Position numbers and translations under genes: made by a program. Positions 43,518 to 52,330 of a stretch of 64,000 nt of DNA are shown piece after piece; the stretch's first letter is position 1, and each line of letters begins with the position of its first letter. The stretch is from positions 372,001 to 436,000 of the forward strand of contig NZ_JAQIBC010000001.1 of NCBI RefSeq assembly GCF_030347995.1, read 5' to 3'. The notes beneath the pieces were generated by a model. The model ran no database searches, was not told where the DNA came from, and saw only the letters and a program-made list of their open reading frames with translations. This DNA comes from Sulfurovum xiamenensis. Lineage in GTDB: Bacteria; Campylobacterota; Campylobacteria; Campylobacterales; Sulfurovaceae.

Positions 43518-44485
43518 ACTTTTCTCCTTCTGGGCATCGAACTCAATGAAATAAGCAGAAGCAACAGTCCAAGTCCCAATGGATAATAAAAATACTCCAC
43601 ACGCTCTTTCACGGTCACCTCTCCCTTCTGCTGGTTTTGATATTTGCCTTTTATCACGGAAACCAGCTGCTTTATATCTTCTTTTCCTGTACTTGCCACC
43701 ACATATGCACCATCATTCTCTTTGGCTAATTCACCCAATGCATCGTTTCTTTGAGTGATCGCTATGGTACCGTCTTCAAGCGTGAAAGGTTTGCCATTCT
43801 CGTCGATCACAGGTGCTCCTTTTTCAGTTCCTACCAGTACAACATAAAGGTCGATCTTATTTGATTTCAGTATCTCTGCAAACCCTGCAATGGCTTCTTC
43901 ATCTCCACCATCTGTAAAAAGAATAAGTATCTTAGGTTTCTTTTTTTCTAGTAAAGAGCTTGCCAGCTCACCCAAAGCGGAGAAATCTGTCGAACCCATG
44001 TTGATATAGCTGTCATCTACACCTTCCACCATCATTTTCAAGGTCTCTTTGTCACTCGAAAAAGGTGCCAAGACAAAAGGACTGTATGCAAAGGCCACTA
44101 CACCTATCTCATCGCTCGGCATGGCATCAAAAAAGGTGTTCATCTTCTTTTTTGCGAAGGTCAAACGGTTAGGATAGACATCGGTACTCCGCATAGAACC
44201 GGAGATATCCAGTGCAGTCAACAATGTCAATCCCTGCACCTCTACTGTTCTGTCACCTTTTTCAATCACCGGTCTGGCCATTGCAACGATCATCAGAAAG
44301 AGTGCTAAGAGCATCAGTATGTTACGTACAACCATAGGCATACTCTCATCTGTCGCACTCAAACGTTTCAGTACCTTCTCATCAAAGATACGGGCAAGTC
44401 TCTCCTTATTTGTAGAGATGAGAAATGCAAAGATGACAAAAGGCACGATCAGTGCCCAAAAAAACTGCGGATTGACAAAACTCAT
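43514..44485 (-). CDS. batB: BatB, von Willebrand factor A domain membrane protein
   Basis: A 323-residue protein: two N-terminal membrane helices, a VWA domain with MIDAS DISGSM (~90) and a C-terminal membrane helix (FYYPLGLGLLLLLISLS). A complete MIDAS DxSxS, a downstream Thr (MGSTDFSA) and Asp (LFTDGGDEE) are present, so it should bind Mg2+. It lies 2 bases from batA. BatA and BatB may form a periplasm-facing hetero-complex. Confidence 0.88.
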   Translation of the reverse strand: MSFVNPQFFWALIVPFVIFAFLISTNKERLARIFDEKVLKRLSATDESMPMVVRNILMLLALFLMIVAMARPVIEKGDRTVEVQGLTLLTALDISGSMRSTDVYPNRLTFAKKKMNTFFDAMPSDEIGVVAFAYSPFVLAPFSSDKETLKMMVEGVDDSYINMGSTDFSALGELASSLLEKKKPKILILFTDGGDEEAIAGFAEILKSNKIDLYVVLVGTEKGAPVIDENGKPFTLEDGTIAITQRNDALGELAKENDGAYVVASTGKEDIKQLVSVIKGKYQNQQKGEVTVKERVEYFYYPLGLGLLLLLISLSSMPRRRKV

Positions 44486-44487
44486 CG

Positions 44488-45405
44488 CTATAAACCCCTA
44501 CTGTTTCTAATATAGACAAACATCAACAGACTCAAAATGGCCAAGAAAAGCGGGTAGATATAGAGGTAGGTATGCTGTACGATCTTTTTGTCATCGATCT
44601 TTGTTGCCTCAAGCTTGTCTATCTCATCATACACTTGAGAGAGTGTCGCTGCATCCTGCGCACCAAATGCCAGTCCCTTACCTGCATCTGCCAATGCCTT
44701 CAGATACTGCGCATTATAATCACGGGTATCACCTACACCGATGGCATAGAGTTTGATATCACGCTTCTCTATCAAACTTTTCACATCTCCGAACGGTACC
44801 TTGCTCATATTATCTATACCATCGGTAAGTAAAATAGCGATCTTGGACTGGGCCTTGCTTTTGCTCAAAAGATTGTAACTCTGTACTATCGCATCGTTGA
44901 TCGCCGTTCGTTTCCCTGCCATCCCCATCTCTTGCATTTTTGTGATATCTGTTAAAAACTTCTTTTCAAAGGTAAGCGGTGATGCGATAAAAGCAATGTC
45001 TGCAAATGTGACCATACCTATACGGTCATTCTCTCTTTTTTCTATAAAGTCACCCACGACTTCCTTAACGACATCAAACTTGTTTTTCCATGGATCGGAA
45101 GGGTCAAACCCTTGCTGTCGCATCGAATCACTTGAATCAATGATCAGTACGATGTCGCGTCCCTCTTTTTTTGTATTCGAGTAGCTTTTTGTAAGTACCG
45201 GAGAAGCCAAAGCGACCACAGCGGTTGTGATCCCTACCCATTTTAACACGGAGAGCAGGGAGGACTTACCTGCACTCTTAGCCATCAGTGTATTGACATG
45301 AGGGAAAAAAATAGCGCGGCTTCTCTCTTTACACCAGTGGCTGCAAAGAATGAATATGACTAATACCCCTAGTAGGTATGGATACTCAAAACTAAACTGA
45401 CTCAT
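44488..45405 (-). CDS. batA: BatA, von Willebrand factor A domain membrane protein
   Basis: A 305-residue VWA protein. Start ATG 45405 (GGAGG-like AGGTGGCGG upstream); a longer frame from 45420 lies inside the previous gene. Membrane helices ~10-25, ~52-70 and at the C-terminus (YIYPLFLAILSLLMFVYI). MIDAS residues: IDSSDSMRQQ, Thr in GKRTAIND, Asp in LLTDGIDN. Paired with BatB. Confidence 0.88.
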   Translation of the reverse strand: MSQFSFEYPYLLGVLVIFILCSHWCKERSRAIFFPHVNTLMAKSAGKSSLLSVLKWVGITTAVVALASPVLTKSYSNTKKEGRDIVLIIDSSDSMRQQGFDPSDPWKNKFDVVKEVVGDFIEKRENDRIGMVTFADIAFIASPLTFEKKFLTDITKMQEMGMAGKRTAINDAIVQSYNLLSKSKAQSKIAILLTDGIDNMSKVPFGDVKSLIEKRDIKLYAIGVGDTRDYNAQYLKALADAGKGLAFGAQDAATLSQVYDEIDKLEATKIDDKKIVQHTYLYIYPLFLAILSLLMFVYIRNSRGL

Positions 45406-45808
45406 CCGCCACCTGCACATAAAGGTTAAATTTATTCAGGGTATCCTGATCTACCGTATCTACCTCTTTTTTATATTTATACTGTTCAAGTAGTGGTTCG
45501 AGTTGAGAAAAAAGTTCTTTTCGTCTCTCATCTGTTGCCAAAAGTCTTGCATAATGTGTGGCTTCATACGCAGACTTCTTCGTCTCTTTCCAGTCTATCT
45601 TTTTCATGGCTTCAAGGTAGCCTTTGGCAAGATTGATCTTTCTGTTATCCCAAAGTTTTTTCGCTATAAAAAATACAATAGCCAGTAGCAAAAAAATAGC
45701 AAAGTCGATCAAACCCCAATAGATATAATAAGAACTGTCCGGTATCTCAAGTAAAGGTTTAATGTCTCTAAGTTGCTCGTTTACATTTGCTGTTTCATTC
45801 GTATCCAT
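45392..45808 (-). CDS. DUF4381-like single-span membrane protein of the Bat operon
   Basis: A 138-residue protein with one membrane helix (~residues 33-52, LIDFAIFLLLAIVFFIA) preceded by the IPDSSYYIYWGL motif typical of DUF4381, and a soluble helical domain. GAGGTGAT lies before ATG 45808. Overlaps the neighbours at both ends. Function unknown; the family appears only beside MoxR/BatA genes. Confidence 0.78.
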   Translation of the reverse strand: MDTNETANVNEQLRDIKPLLEIPDSSYYIYWGLIDFAIFLLLAIVFFIAKKLWDNRKINLAKGYLEAMKKIDWKETKKSAYEATHYARLLATDERRKELFSQLEPLLEQYKYKKEVDTVDQDTLNKFNLYVQVADESV

Positions 45809-45813
45809 TACTA

Positions 45814-46641
45814 TCACCTCATTCTTTTCATTAATTTGAGTGCCGGTTCTTCATGCGTATAGATCTTGGAGAACCGTATCCCCTGTTTTTTGAACTGTTT
45901 ATAGAGTTTTTCATCATTGTCATGTAACGCTTTCTTGTAGTTTTTCAGTGTAGCACTGTTCACATCTCCTTCAAAACTCTGTTTACTCTCCATATCTATG
46001 AGTCTGAGATACCCAAGTTCAGAAGGATTCTCTTCAAACCTGTCACGTACCATCACGGCAAAGACATCATGTTTTTTACTCAGCAGTTTCAAGTCTATAT
46101 CACCTACAAAGTCAGACACGATAAAAAGCAAAGACTTCTTTTTTAAACGGTTATGCAGCGTCTCGACCAAGGCAGAAAAATCACCCTCTTTTCCTATCGG
46201 GTCAAATGCATAGACATCTTCCACTGCTTTATGTACGGAAAAAAGTTTTTTACTTGCCTTGCTTGCTTCATACAGCTGATCTGCAAAGATCATATGTGAA
46301 AAGAGATCACTGTTCTTTACAGCAGAAAAACCAAGGGTAGCCACGACTTCAGCGATAATGTCCGACTTTTGTTTTACGGTGCCAAAATAGACAGACCCGC
46401 CGAGCATCGAAACCACCACGACATTAAGCTCCCGCTCCTCTTTGTAGATCTTTACAAAAGGTTTGCCTAGTTTTGCCGTTGTTTTCCAGTCTATCTTACG
46501 TACATCATCACCATAGACATACTCACGGAGCTCTGCAAACTCAAAGCCTTCACCCTGAAAGAGAGAGGCATTGTTTCCCAGCATATCTCCATAAACCTGC
46601 TTTTTGGTTTTTAGGATAATTTTCTTTACAGCTTTGTTCAA
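45814..46641 (-). CDS. DUF58 domain protein of the MoxR operon
   Basis: A 275-residue soluble protein. It shows the DUF58 core GDDVRKIDWKTTAKLGKPFVKIYKEERELNVVVV, with the conserved R-x-I-D-W and a VWA-like second half (LLFIVSDFVGDIDL). Acts with MoxR on the membrane VWA proteins by family analogy. Starts 11 bases after moxR. Confidence 0.88.
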   Translation of the reverse strand: MNKAVKKIILKTKKQVYGDMLGNNASLFQGEGFEFAELREYVYGDDVRKIDWKTTAKLGKPFVKIYKEERELNVVVVSMLGGSVYFGTVKQKSDIIAEVVATLGFSAVKNSDLFSHMIFADQLYEASKASKKLFSVHKAVEDVYAFDPIGKEGDFSALVETLHNRLKKKSLLFIVSDFVGDIDLKLLSKKHDVFAVMVRDRFEENPSELGYLRLIDMESKQSFEGDVNSATLKNYKKALHDNDEKLYKQFKKQGIRFSKIYTHEEPALKLMKRMR

Positions 46642-46652
46642 AACAAATACCT

Positions 46653-47600
46653 CTAAGGAATTGGAACAGCAGCTAAAATCTTCTCTATGATCTCATCTTG
46701 TGTCACCTCTTCTGCCTGTGCTTCATAAGAGAGTATGATACGATGGCGAAGGATCTCTTTGGCGATATACGCGATCTCTATCGGTGACACATAATCCTGC
46801 CCTTTCAAATAAGCGATCGCACGCGCAGCCTTATACATATCGATACTCGCACGCGGACTTGCGCCAAATTCGATATACGCTTCAAGCTCTTCAAGGCCGT
46901 ATGCCTTAGGATCACGTGTTGCAGAAATAAGTTCTATGATATAGGCTTCGATCTCTTCATCCATATGCACCTGAAGCGCTTCTTCTCTGATCTTATTGAG
47001 ATCTTCAATGGTCGCTACCTGCTGGATCTCTTCAAAGCTGTTATTCGCTACTCGTCTTGCGATCTCCAACTCTTCTTCTTTGGTGTTATAACCGACCACC
47101 ACTTTCATCATAAATCTGTCAAGCTGCGCCTCAGGAAGTTCATAGGCACCTTCTTGTTCTACCGGGTTCTGTGTCGCCATGACCAAGAATGGCAGATCAA
47201 TTTTGAAGGTTTCGTCTCCGATGGTCACCTGCCTCTCCTGCATCACTTCCAAGAGTGCAGACTGTACTTTGGCCGGAGCACGGTTGATCTCATCGGCAAG
47301 TAGAAGGTTGGTGAAAATAGGGCCTTGTTTGATCTTAAATGTATTGTTGGATGGGTCATAGATCTCAGTACCTATGATATCAGAAGGAAGTAGGTCCGGT
47401 GTGAACTGAACACGTTTAAAGTTCAGTCCCAGTGTCTTTGCCAATGCATTGACCGCGGTCGTTTTTGCAAGTCCTGGGACACCCTCTAGCAGGATATGTC
47501 CGCGACAAAGTAAACCTGCCAAAAGTCCTTCGATCATCTTATCCTGTCCGACAAGGACTTTAGAGATTTCTGTTTTGATGTTTTCTATGGTTTGACTCAA
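46653..47600 (-). CDS. moxR: MoxR family AAA+ ATPase
   Basis: A 315-residue ATPase: Walker A EGVPGLAKT, Walker B LLADEINRAP, sensor ATQNPVEQEGAYELPEAQLDRFM, Arg finger region FGASPRAS. First gene of a seven-gene operon (moxR, DUF58, DUF4381-like, batA, batB, TPR, batD) whose members nearly all overlap. Works as a chaperone that activates VWA proteins. A gap of 71 bases separates it from mfd. Confidence 0.95.
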   Translation of the reverse strand: MSQTIENIKTEISKVLVGQDKMIEGLLAGLLCRGHILLEGVPGLAKTTAVNALAKTLGLNFKRVQFTPDLLPSDIIGTEIYDPSNNTFKIKQGPIFTNLLLADEINRAPAKVQSALLEVMQERQVTIGDETFKIDLPFLVMATQNPVEQEGAYELPEAQLDRFMMKVVVGYNTKEEELEIARRVANNSFEEIQQVATIEDLNKIREEALQVHMDEEIEAYIIELISATRDPKAYGLEELEAYIEFGASPRASIDMYKAARAIAYLKGQDYVSPIEIAYIAKEILRHRIILSYEAQAEEVTQDEIIEKILAAVPIP

Positions 47601-47671
47601 GTTACTCTCCTACATTTTTATGTGAAAAGTATACTTTTGTGAGGTTAATTGAAGGTTAATATCTGAGTCTA

Positions 47672-50641
47672 CTACTTCAAATACCCCATGGCTGTAGCGA
47701 TAATGTCATCATCATCCTTACTAGGTGATTTCAATACCACTCTCTCTTTGGCCTCATCTATGAATTCGATAAAGACATTTTCACCATACGAAGAGACTTT
47801 GGAGATACCTTTTTCTCGTGCCAGGACCTTCATCACGATCACATCAATGAACTGTCTGGTGATAACATCGAGCTTTCCAAACCGGTCTGCTATCTCTGCC
47901 TCGATCTCATAGACCTCTCCTGTAGTTTCGCAGAGTGAGAGACGCCGATAGAGTTCGAGGCGCAATCTGTCCTCTTCTATCAACTCTTCATTCAAATACG
48001 CATTAATGGAGAGTTTCATATCGATATTCTGTGCTACTTCCTTGTCTTGTCCTGAGAGTTCTTTAATGGCATCTTCAAGCATACGCAGATAGAGGGAATA
48101 CCCTATCTGCTTGATATGCCCGGACTGTGCTTCACCAATGATATTCCCTCCACCCCGTATCTCAAGATCATGGAAGGCAAGGACTGCACCGCTTCCCAGA
48201 TCGGAATGTGACTCCAATGCAAGCAGACGGCGTTTTGCATTCTCTGTCAACCGTTCCTTATCCGTGACCATAAAGTAGCAGTACCCCTCCTTAACTCCAC
48301 GTCCCACACGTCCACGAAGCTGATGCAGATCTGCGATTCCAAAATTGTCCGCACCATCCACGATCATGGTATTGGCATGCGGCATATGTATCCCTGACTC
48401 TACGATCGAAGTAGAGAGCAGGACATCATACTCCCCGTCTCCAAAAAGCATCATCTCATCTTCCGTCTCTTTTGCGGAGATCTTAGAGTGAAGCACTGCG
48501 ATGCGCAGTTTGGGAAGTATCTCAAGCAGTTGCTTCTTTTTCTCTTCTATCCCAGCGATAGAGTTAAAGACATAAAAGATCTGTCCGCCGCGCCGCATCT
48601 CACGGAGTATGGCTTCTTTTATCACTTTATCATCATAACTTTTCACAAAGGTACGTACCCCTTGACGCTCTGTAGGCGGCGTAAGGATCTCAGAGAAAGA
48701 CTTGACTTCAGACATTGCAAGATTCAAAGATCTTGGGATCGGTGTGGCAGACATGCTAAGAAGGTGCACATCGATAGAGATCTCCTTGAGAGCCTCTTTT
48801 TGTTTTACACCGAATTTATGCTCTTCATCGATAATGACAAGTGCCAGGTTCTTGAACTTTGCTTTGAGTAGCGCATGGGTGCCTACAACCACATCTATAG
48901 TTCCTTCCTGCAACCCTTTAAGCGTAGCATTCTTCTCTTTTGTCGTAGAAAACCTGTCCAGTTTGGCTACTTTGATATCATGACCGGAAAAACGCTCTTT
49001 AAGGCTTTTGTAATGCTGTGAACTCAGCAGAGTCGTAGGGGCGATCATCATGGCCTGGTAACCATTTTTGACCGCTACGAACATCCCGTTCATTGCCACC
49101 TCTGTTTTTCCGAATCCTACATCTGCAGAAAGCAGTCTGTCCATCATCCGGCCTGAACTCATATCGTCCAACATATCGTTGATGGCACGTTCCTGGTCTT
49201 CGGTATGTACAAAACCGGCCTCTGCCATAAAGATAGCATGCTCTTCCATGTCGATTTTGAGTTTGATACCTTTTTTCAAATGACGTTGTGCAGAGAGGTT
49301 GATAATCTGTGAAGCGATCGCAAAAAGCTTCTCTTTGACTTTTTCTTTGAGCTTCTTAAAACTGGCTTTCCCCAGCTTGTCAAGTATCGGTAATACACCG
49401 CCTTCAGCTACATAACGGTCTACCACTTCAAGGTTCGAGACGGGGATGAGCAACGCATCTTCATTTTGATAATGCATCACTACAAATTCACTGGTTGCAC
49501 CCAGTACATCACGTTTTTCTATCCCTTTAAAGATACCTACACCGTAATTTTCATGTACCACATAGTCACCGGGCTTCAGTTCATCCAGTACCAGTGTGGC
49601 TTTCTTTACCTTTTTACGTTTCACAGGTTTATTGAGTGAGAGTATCAGCCTGTCTGCACCTAAAAGATTGACGATACCCTCTTGGTAGACAAACGCTATA
49701 TTTTGAAACGACTCCAGCTCTGACCCACGTACAATACTCTCATTTTTAGCGATAATCGTGATCTTTTTGTCTTTGTGTGATTGGAGTAATTTATTGGGGT
49801 CTACTGCTTCTAAATCACAATATTTATGCCCTTCCGGAATGGCTGGAAGTAAAAATGACTCCCGTGGTACAAGTGGTGTACCCAGCTCATAGACTTCTTT
49901 GAGTTCATCATCCAAAGCAGATGCCAAAACGCCGTCAAAAAGTGTTAAAGCACTCTCCCCCAGATCATCGAGGTGCCATAACCCCAATGAATCGATGTCT
50001 TTGACAAAGGTGTCATAATTGCTTCGTTCAGTTCTGCTTTTAAGGGCTTCATGCTGGGTTTTATTAAGCGCCAAAAATGCCGGTGTAAAAGTCAAGGATT
50101 CCAACTCATCATTGGAACGTTTCTGAGTACCTTCATCATAGTACTGGATGGTCTCTACTTCCTCATCAAACAAAGAGATACGGTAAGGTTTGTCTGCATC
50201 TATAGGATAGATATCTATAATATCACCACGAAAAGAGACCTCCCCATGACTCGCAGCAATATCCGTAAAATGGTATCCCCACTGATAGAGGGTATCCTTG
50301 AGTTCCTGCATATTTAAAGTATCACCGAATTCTATAGTGCGGGTCTCAAACAGTTCTGCTTTTGGGAAAGGGATAAGCAATGTACGCAACGGTGAGACAA
50401 GTATCTTTTTCTTTGTACTTTTATAGAACGAAGCCAACTGTATAAACAATAGATGTATCTCTTCATCATACGCACGCAGATCTTCCCCTACACTCACTCG
50501 AAGGTCTGGTAGTACAAAGGTGTCAAATCCAAGTAAAACGGCTATATCCCGTATCTGAACTGCTTCCTTGTCATCTTTACAGATAAGGAGTTTTTCTTCC
50601 TGTAACCCTTCTAGGTATTCGTAAATATTACTTTGGTACAT
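47672..50641 (-). CDS. mfd: Transcription-repair coupling factor Mfd
   Basis: A 989-residue helicase. N-terminal UvrB-like part, the RNA-polymerase-interaction (CarD-like) domain (LVLDELKPGDYVVHENYGVGIFKG), helicase motifs I SADVGFGKTE (~508), II IIDEEHKFG (~605), III SMSATPIPRSL, VI QLRGRVGRG, and the TRCF domain at the end. Shorter than E. coli Mfd (~1150). It removes stalled RNA polymerase and recruits UvrA. Starts inside the end of folC. Confidence 0.96.
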   Translation of the reverse strand: MYQSNIYEYLEGLQEEKLLICKDDKEAVQIRDIAVLLGFDTFVLPDLRVSVGEDLRAYDEEIHLLFIQLASFYKSTKKKILVSPLRTLLIPFPKAELFETRTIEFGDTLNMQELKDTLYQWGYHFTDIAASHGEVSFRGDIIDIYPIDADKPYRISLFDEEVETIQYYDEGTQKRSNDELESLTFTPAFLALNKTQHEALKSRTERSNYDTFVKDIDSLGLWHLDDLGESALTLFDGVLASALDDELKEVYELGTPLVPRESFLLPAIPEGHKYCDLEAVDPNKLLQSHKDKKITIIAKNESIVRGSELESFQNIAFVYQEGIVNLLGADRLILSLNKPVKRKKVKKATLVLDELKPGDYVVHENYGVGIFKGIEKRDVLGATSEFVVMHYQNEDALLIPVSNLEVVDRYVAEGGVLPILDKLGKASFKKLKEKVKEKLFAIASQIINLSAQRHLKKGIKLKIDMEEHAIFMAEAGFVHTEDQERAINDMLDDMSSGRMMDRLLSADVGFGKTEVAMNGMFVAVKNGYQAMMIAPTTLLSSQHYKSLKERFSGHDIKVAKLDRFSTTKEKNATLKGLQEGTIDVVVGTHALLKAKFKNLALVIIDEEHKFGVKQKEALKEISIDVHLLSMSATPIPRSLNLAMSEVKSFSEILTPPTERQGVRTFVKSYDDKVIKEAILREMRRGGQIFYVFNSIAGIEEKKKQLLEILPKLRIAVLHSKISAKETEDEMMLFGDGEYDVLLSTSIVESGIHMPHANTMIVDGADNFGIADLHQLRGRVGRGVKEGYCYFMVTDKERLTENAKRRLLALESHSDLGSGAVLAFHDLEIRGGGNIIGEAQSGHIKQIGYSLYLRMLEDAIKELSGQDKEVAQNIDMKLSINAYLNEELIEEDRLRLELYRRLSLCETTGEVYEIEAEIADRFGKLDVITRQFIDVIVMKVLAREKGISKVSSYGENVFIEFIDEAKERVVLKSPSKDDDDIIATAMGYLK

Positions 50642-51794
50642 CACTCTTCTTTTGCATCCTGTTTAAAAATTCTTCTACAACATAAAATGACCCAAATACC
50701 AGGTACTGCTCATTTTTGTCTATCTTACCCTCAAAGTAGCTATAGTCAATACCTACTTTTTGAATGGCTTTTTCTATCTCGCTTAAAGTGGTCGCTCGTT
50801 GTGAATCGATGGGAATGATCTCCACATGTTTGACTTTGGGTTTCAGTGTTTGCAGCACTGCTTCATAATCTTTATCATCAAGACTGTTATAGATGAGAAC
50901 CACCTTTTTATCTAAAGCTTTCTCTATGGCCTTTGCCGCTAAAGGATTATGTCCCACGTCGATACGGATGTTTTTTGTCAAGGGATAAAAACGTCCAAAA
51001 AGTTCCAATGTGCGTAGATCATCGATCTGATAGGAGATATCCAAAATATCCAAAGCCTGTAGTGCCACTGAAGCATTCTCTACCAGATAATTGCCCCAGG
51101 ATCTTTCCTCTGCAATAACTCCTAATTGTGTCACTCTCTCACTTGGACATTTGGAAAGATAGAGTTTAGCACCCTTCACCTCTGTTATCTCTTTGGCAAC
51201 TTCTAGTACCTCATCATAGACTTGTGGTGCCAGTAACACCTTTTTTTGGATACTTCGTATCTTTGTACCGGCTATGGCTTCGATACTTTCACCCAAAAAA
51301 GCCTGATGGTCAATGCCTATAGGCGTGATGACAGAGAGTGCTTTATCACAGACATTCGTCGCATCAAATTCTCCGCCCAATCCAGCTTCCAAAACCATCA
51401 GGTCGCAATTTTCAAAGACAATAAAAGCCAACAGTGTCGTATACTCAAAGTAACTCAAACTTTCACTCAACGCTTTACCCAGGATACCAAAAAGTCTTTG
51501 ATGCGCCACTTCAAGCACTTCATCTGTACTGTCACGGCCATTGAGCCAGATACGTTCATTGAACTTTAAGATATGGGGGGATGAGAAGTGTCCCACCTTA
51601 AGACCGCTTTTATAGGCCAGATGCGCGATCATACGGCCAGTTGAACCCTTTCCGTTGGTACCTACGATATGCACGGTTCTAGGGTGTTTAATATGAGATT
51701 TTAATTGTCCGTAGGCGATGTGTACACGCTCGTGGTCTATCTCTTTATAGTAAAGAGGTTTATTTTGAAGAAATGTATCAAAAGAGTCCATCAT
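50628..51794 (-). CDS. folC: Folylpolyglutamate synthase / dihydrofolate synthase
   Basis: A 388-residue Mur-ligase-like enzyme: ATP loop GTNGKGSTGRM, LEAGLGGEFDATN, TPIGIDHQAFLGESIEAIAGTK, the His in DVGHNPLAAKAI. Adds glutamate to folates, dihydropteroate too if bifunctional. Its start overlaps lptE by 4 bases and its end overlaps mfd. Confidence 0.94.
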   Translation of the reverse strand: MMDSFDTFLQNKPLYYKEIDHERVHIAYGQLKSHIKHPRTVHIVGTNGKGSTGRMIAHLAYKSGLKVGHFSSPHILKFNERIWLNGRDSTDEVLEVAHQRLFGILGKALSESLSYFEYTTLLAFIVFENCDLMVLEAGLGGEFDATNVCDKALSVITPIGIDHQAFLGESIEAIAGTKIRSIQKKVLLAPQVYDEVLEVAKEITEVKGAKLYLSKCPSERVTQLGVIAEERSWGNYLVENASVALQALDILDISYQIDDLRTLELFGRFYPLTKNIRIDVGHNPLAAKAIEKALDKKVVLIYNSLDDKDYEAVLQTLKPKVKHVEIIPIDSQRATTLSEIEKAIQKVGIDYSYFEGKIDKNEQYLVFGSFYVVEEFLNRMQKKSDVPK

Positions 51795-52306
51795 TTTACT
51801 TCTTTTAACATTCCTTTAGCACTCACATATGCCAAGAACTCATCCAATGCTTTCCCCAGTCCTATACGTATAGCGTCTATTCTCAATGCAGAAGAGGTCA
51901 ATGAACTTGCCTGAATATCTGATTCAACAATACTACTAATGGTTTTCGTTTCTCTACCTGCTTTAGTTACCATATCAAACTTCACTCTGATAACTGCACG
52001 GTACCGAGTGACATAACCATTTTCATAGGAAAGTGGTATAAAGCTGCTTCCTGCATAAGAGAGTCGGATTTGACTTTGTGCCTCTTCTTTAGAAACGATA
52101 CGCCCCTTAAATCGTGTGTAGACCAGACGGTTCATCTCATCTTTTACATAAGGTGCATTTTCAGGCTCAGCCCTATCAACAAGCACCTCTACATACACAG
52201 TATCGGAAAAAACATGTTGGATCACATGAGAAGAGGGTTTATATCCGCATGCACTGACAAGTAACATCATACTAATAGTCATCCAAAATTTTACAGTAGT
52301 ACGCAT
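51791..52306 (-). CDS. lptE: LPS-assembly lipoprotein LptE-like
   Basis: A 171-residue lipoprotein: signal MRTTVKFWMTISMMLLVSAC with lipobox VSAC and the acylated Cys20, followed by GYKPSSHVIQ. ATG 52306 chosen over an ATG at 52327 because GAGAGGGA sits before it. The pattern GYKPSS...VYVEVLVDRAEPEN and the short C-terminal helix fit LptE, which plugs LptD in the outer membrane. The identity is inferred from position and length as well as sequence. Confidence 0.78.
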   Translation of the reverse strand: MRTTVKFWMTISMMLLVSACGYKPSSHVIQHVFSDTVYVEVLVDRAEPENAPYVKDEMNRLVYTRFKGRIVSKEEAQSQIRLSYAGSSFIPLSYENGYVTRYRAVIRVKFDMVTKAGRETKTISSIVESDIQASSLTSSALRIDAIRIGLGKALDEFLAYVSAKGMLKEVK

Positions 52307-52330
52307 ACGTCCCTCTCTTCTTATCATTGT

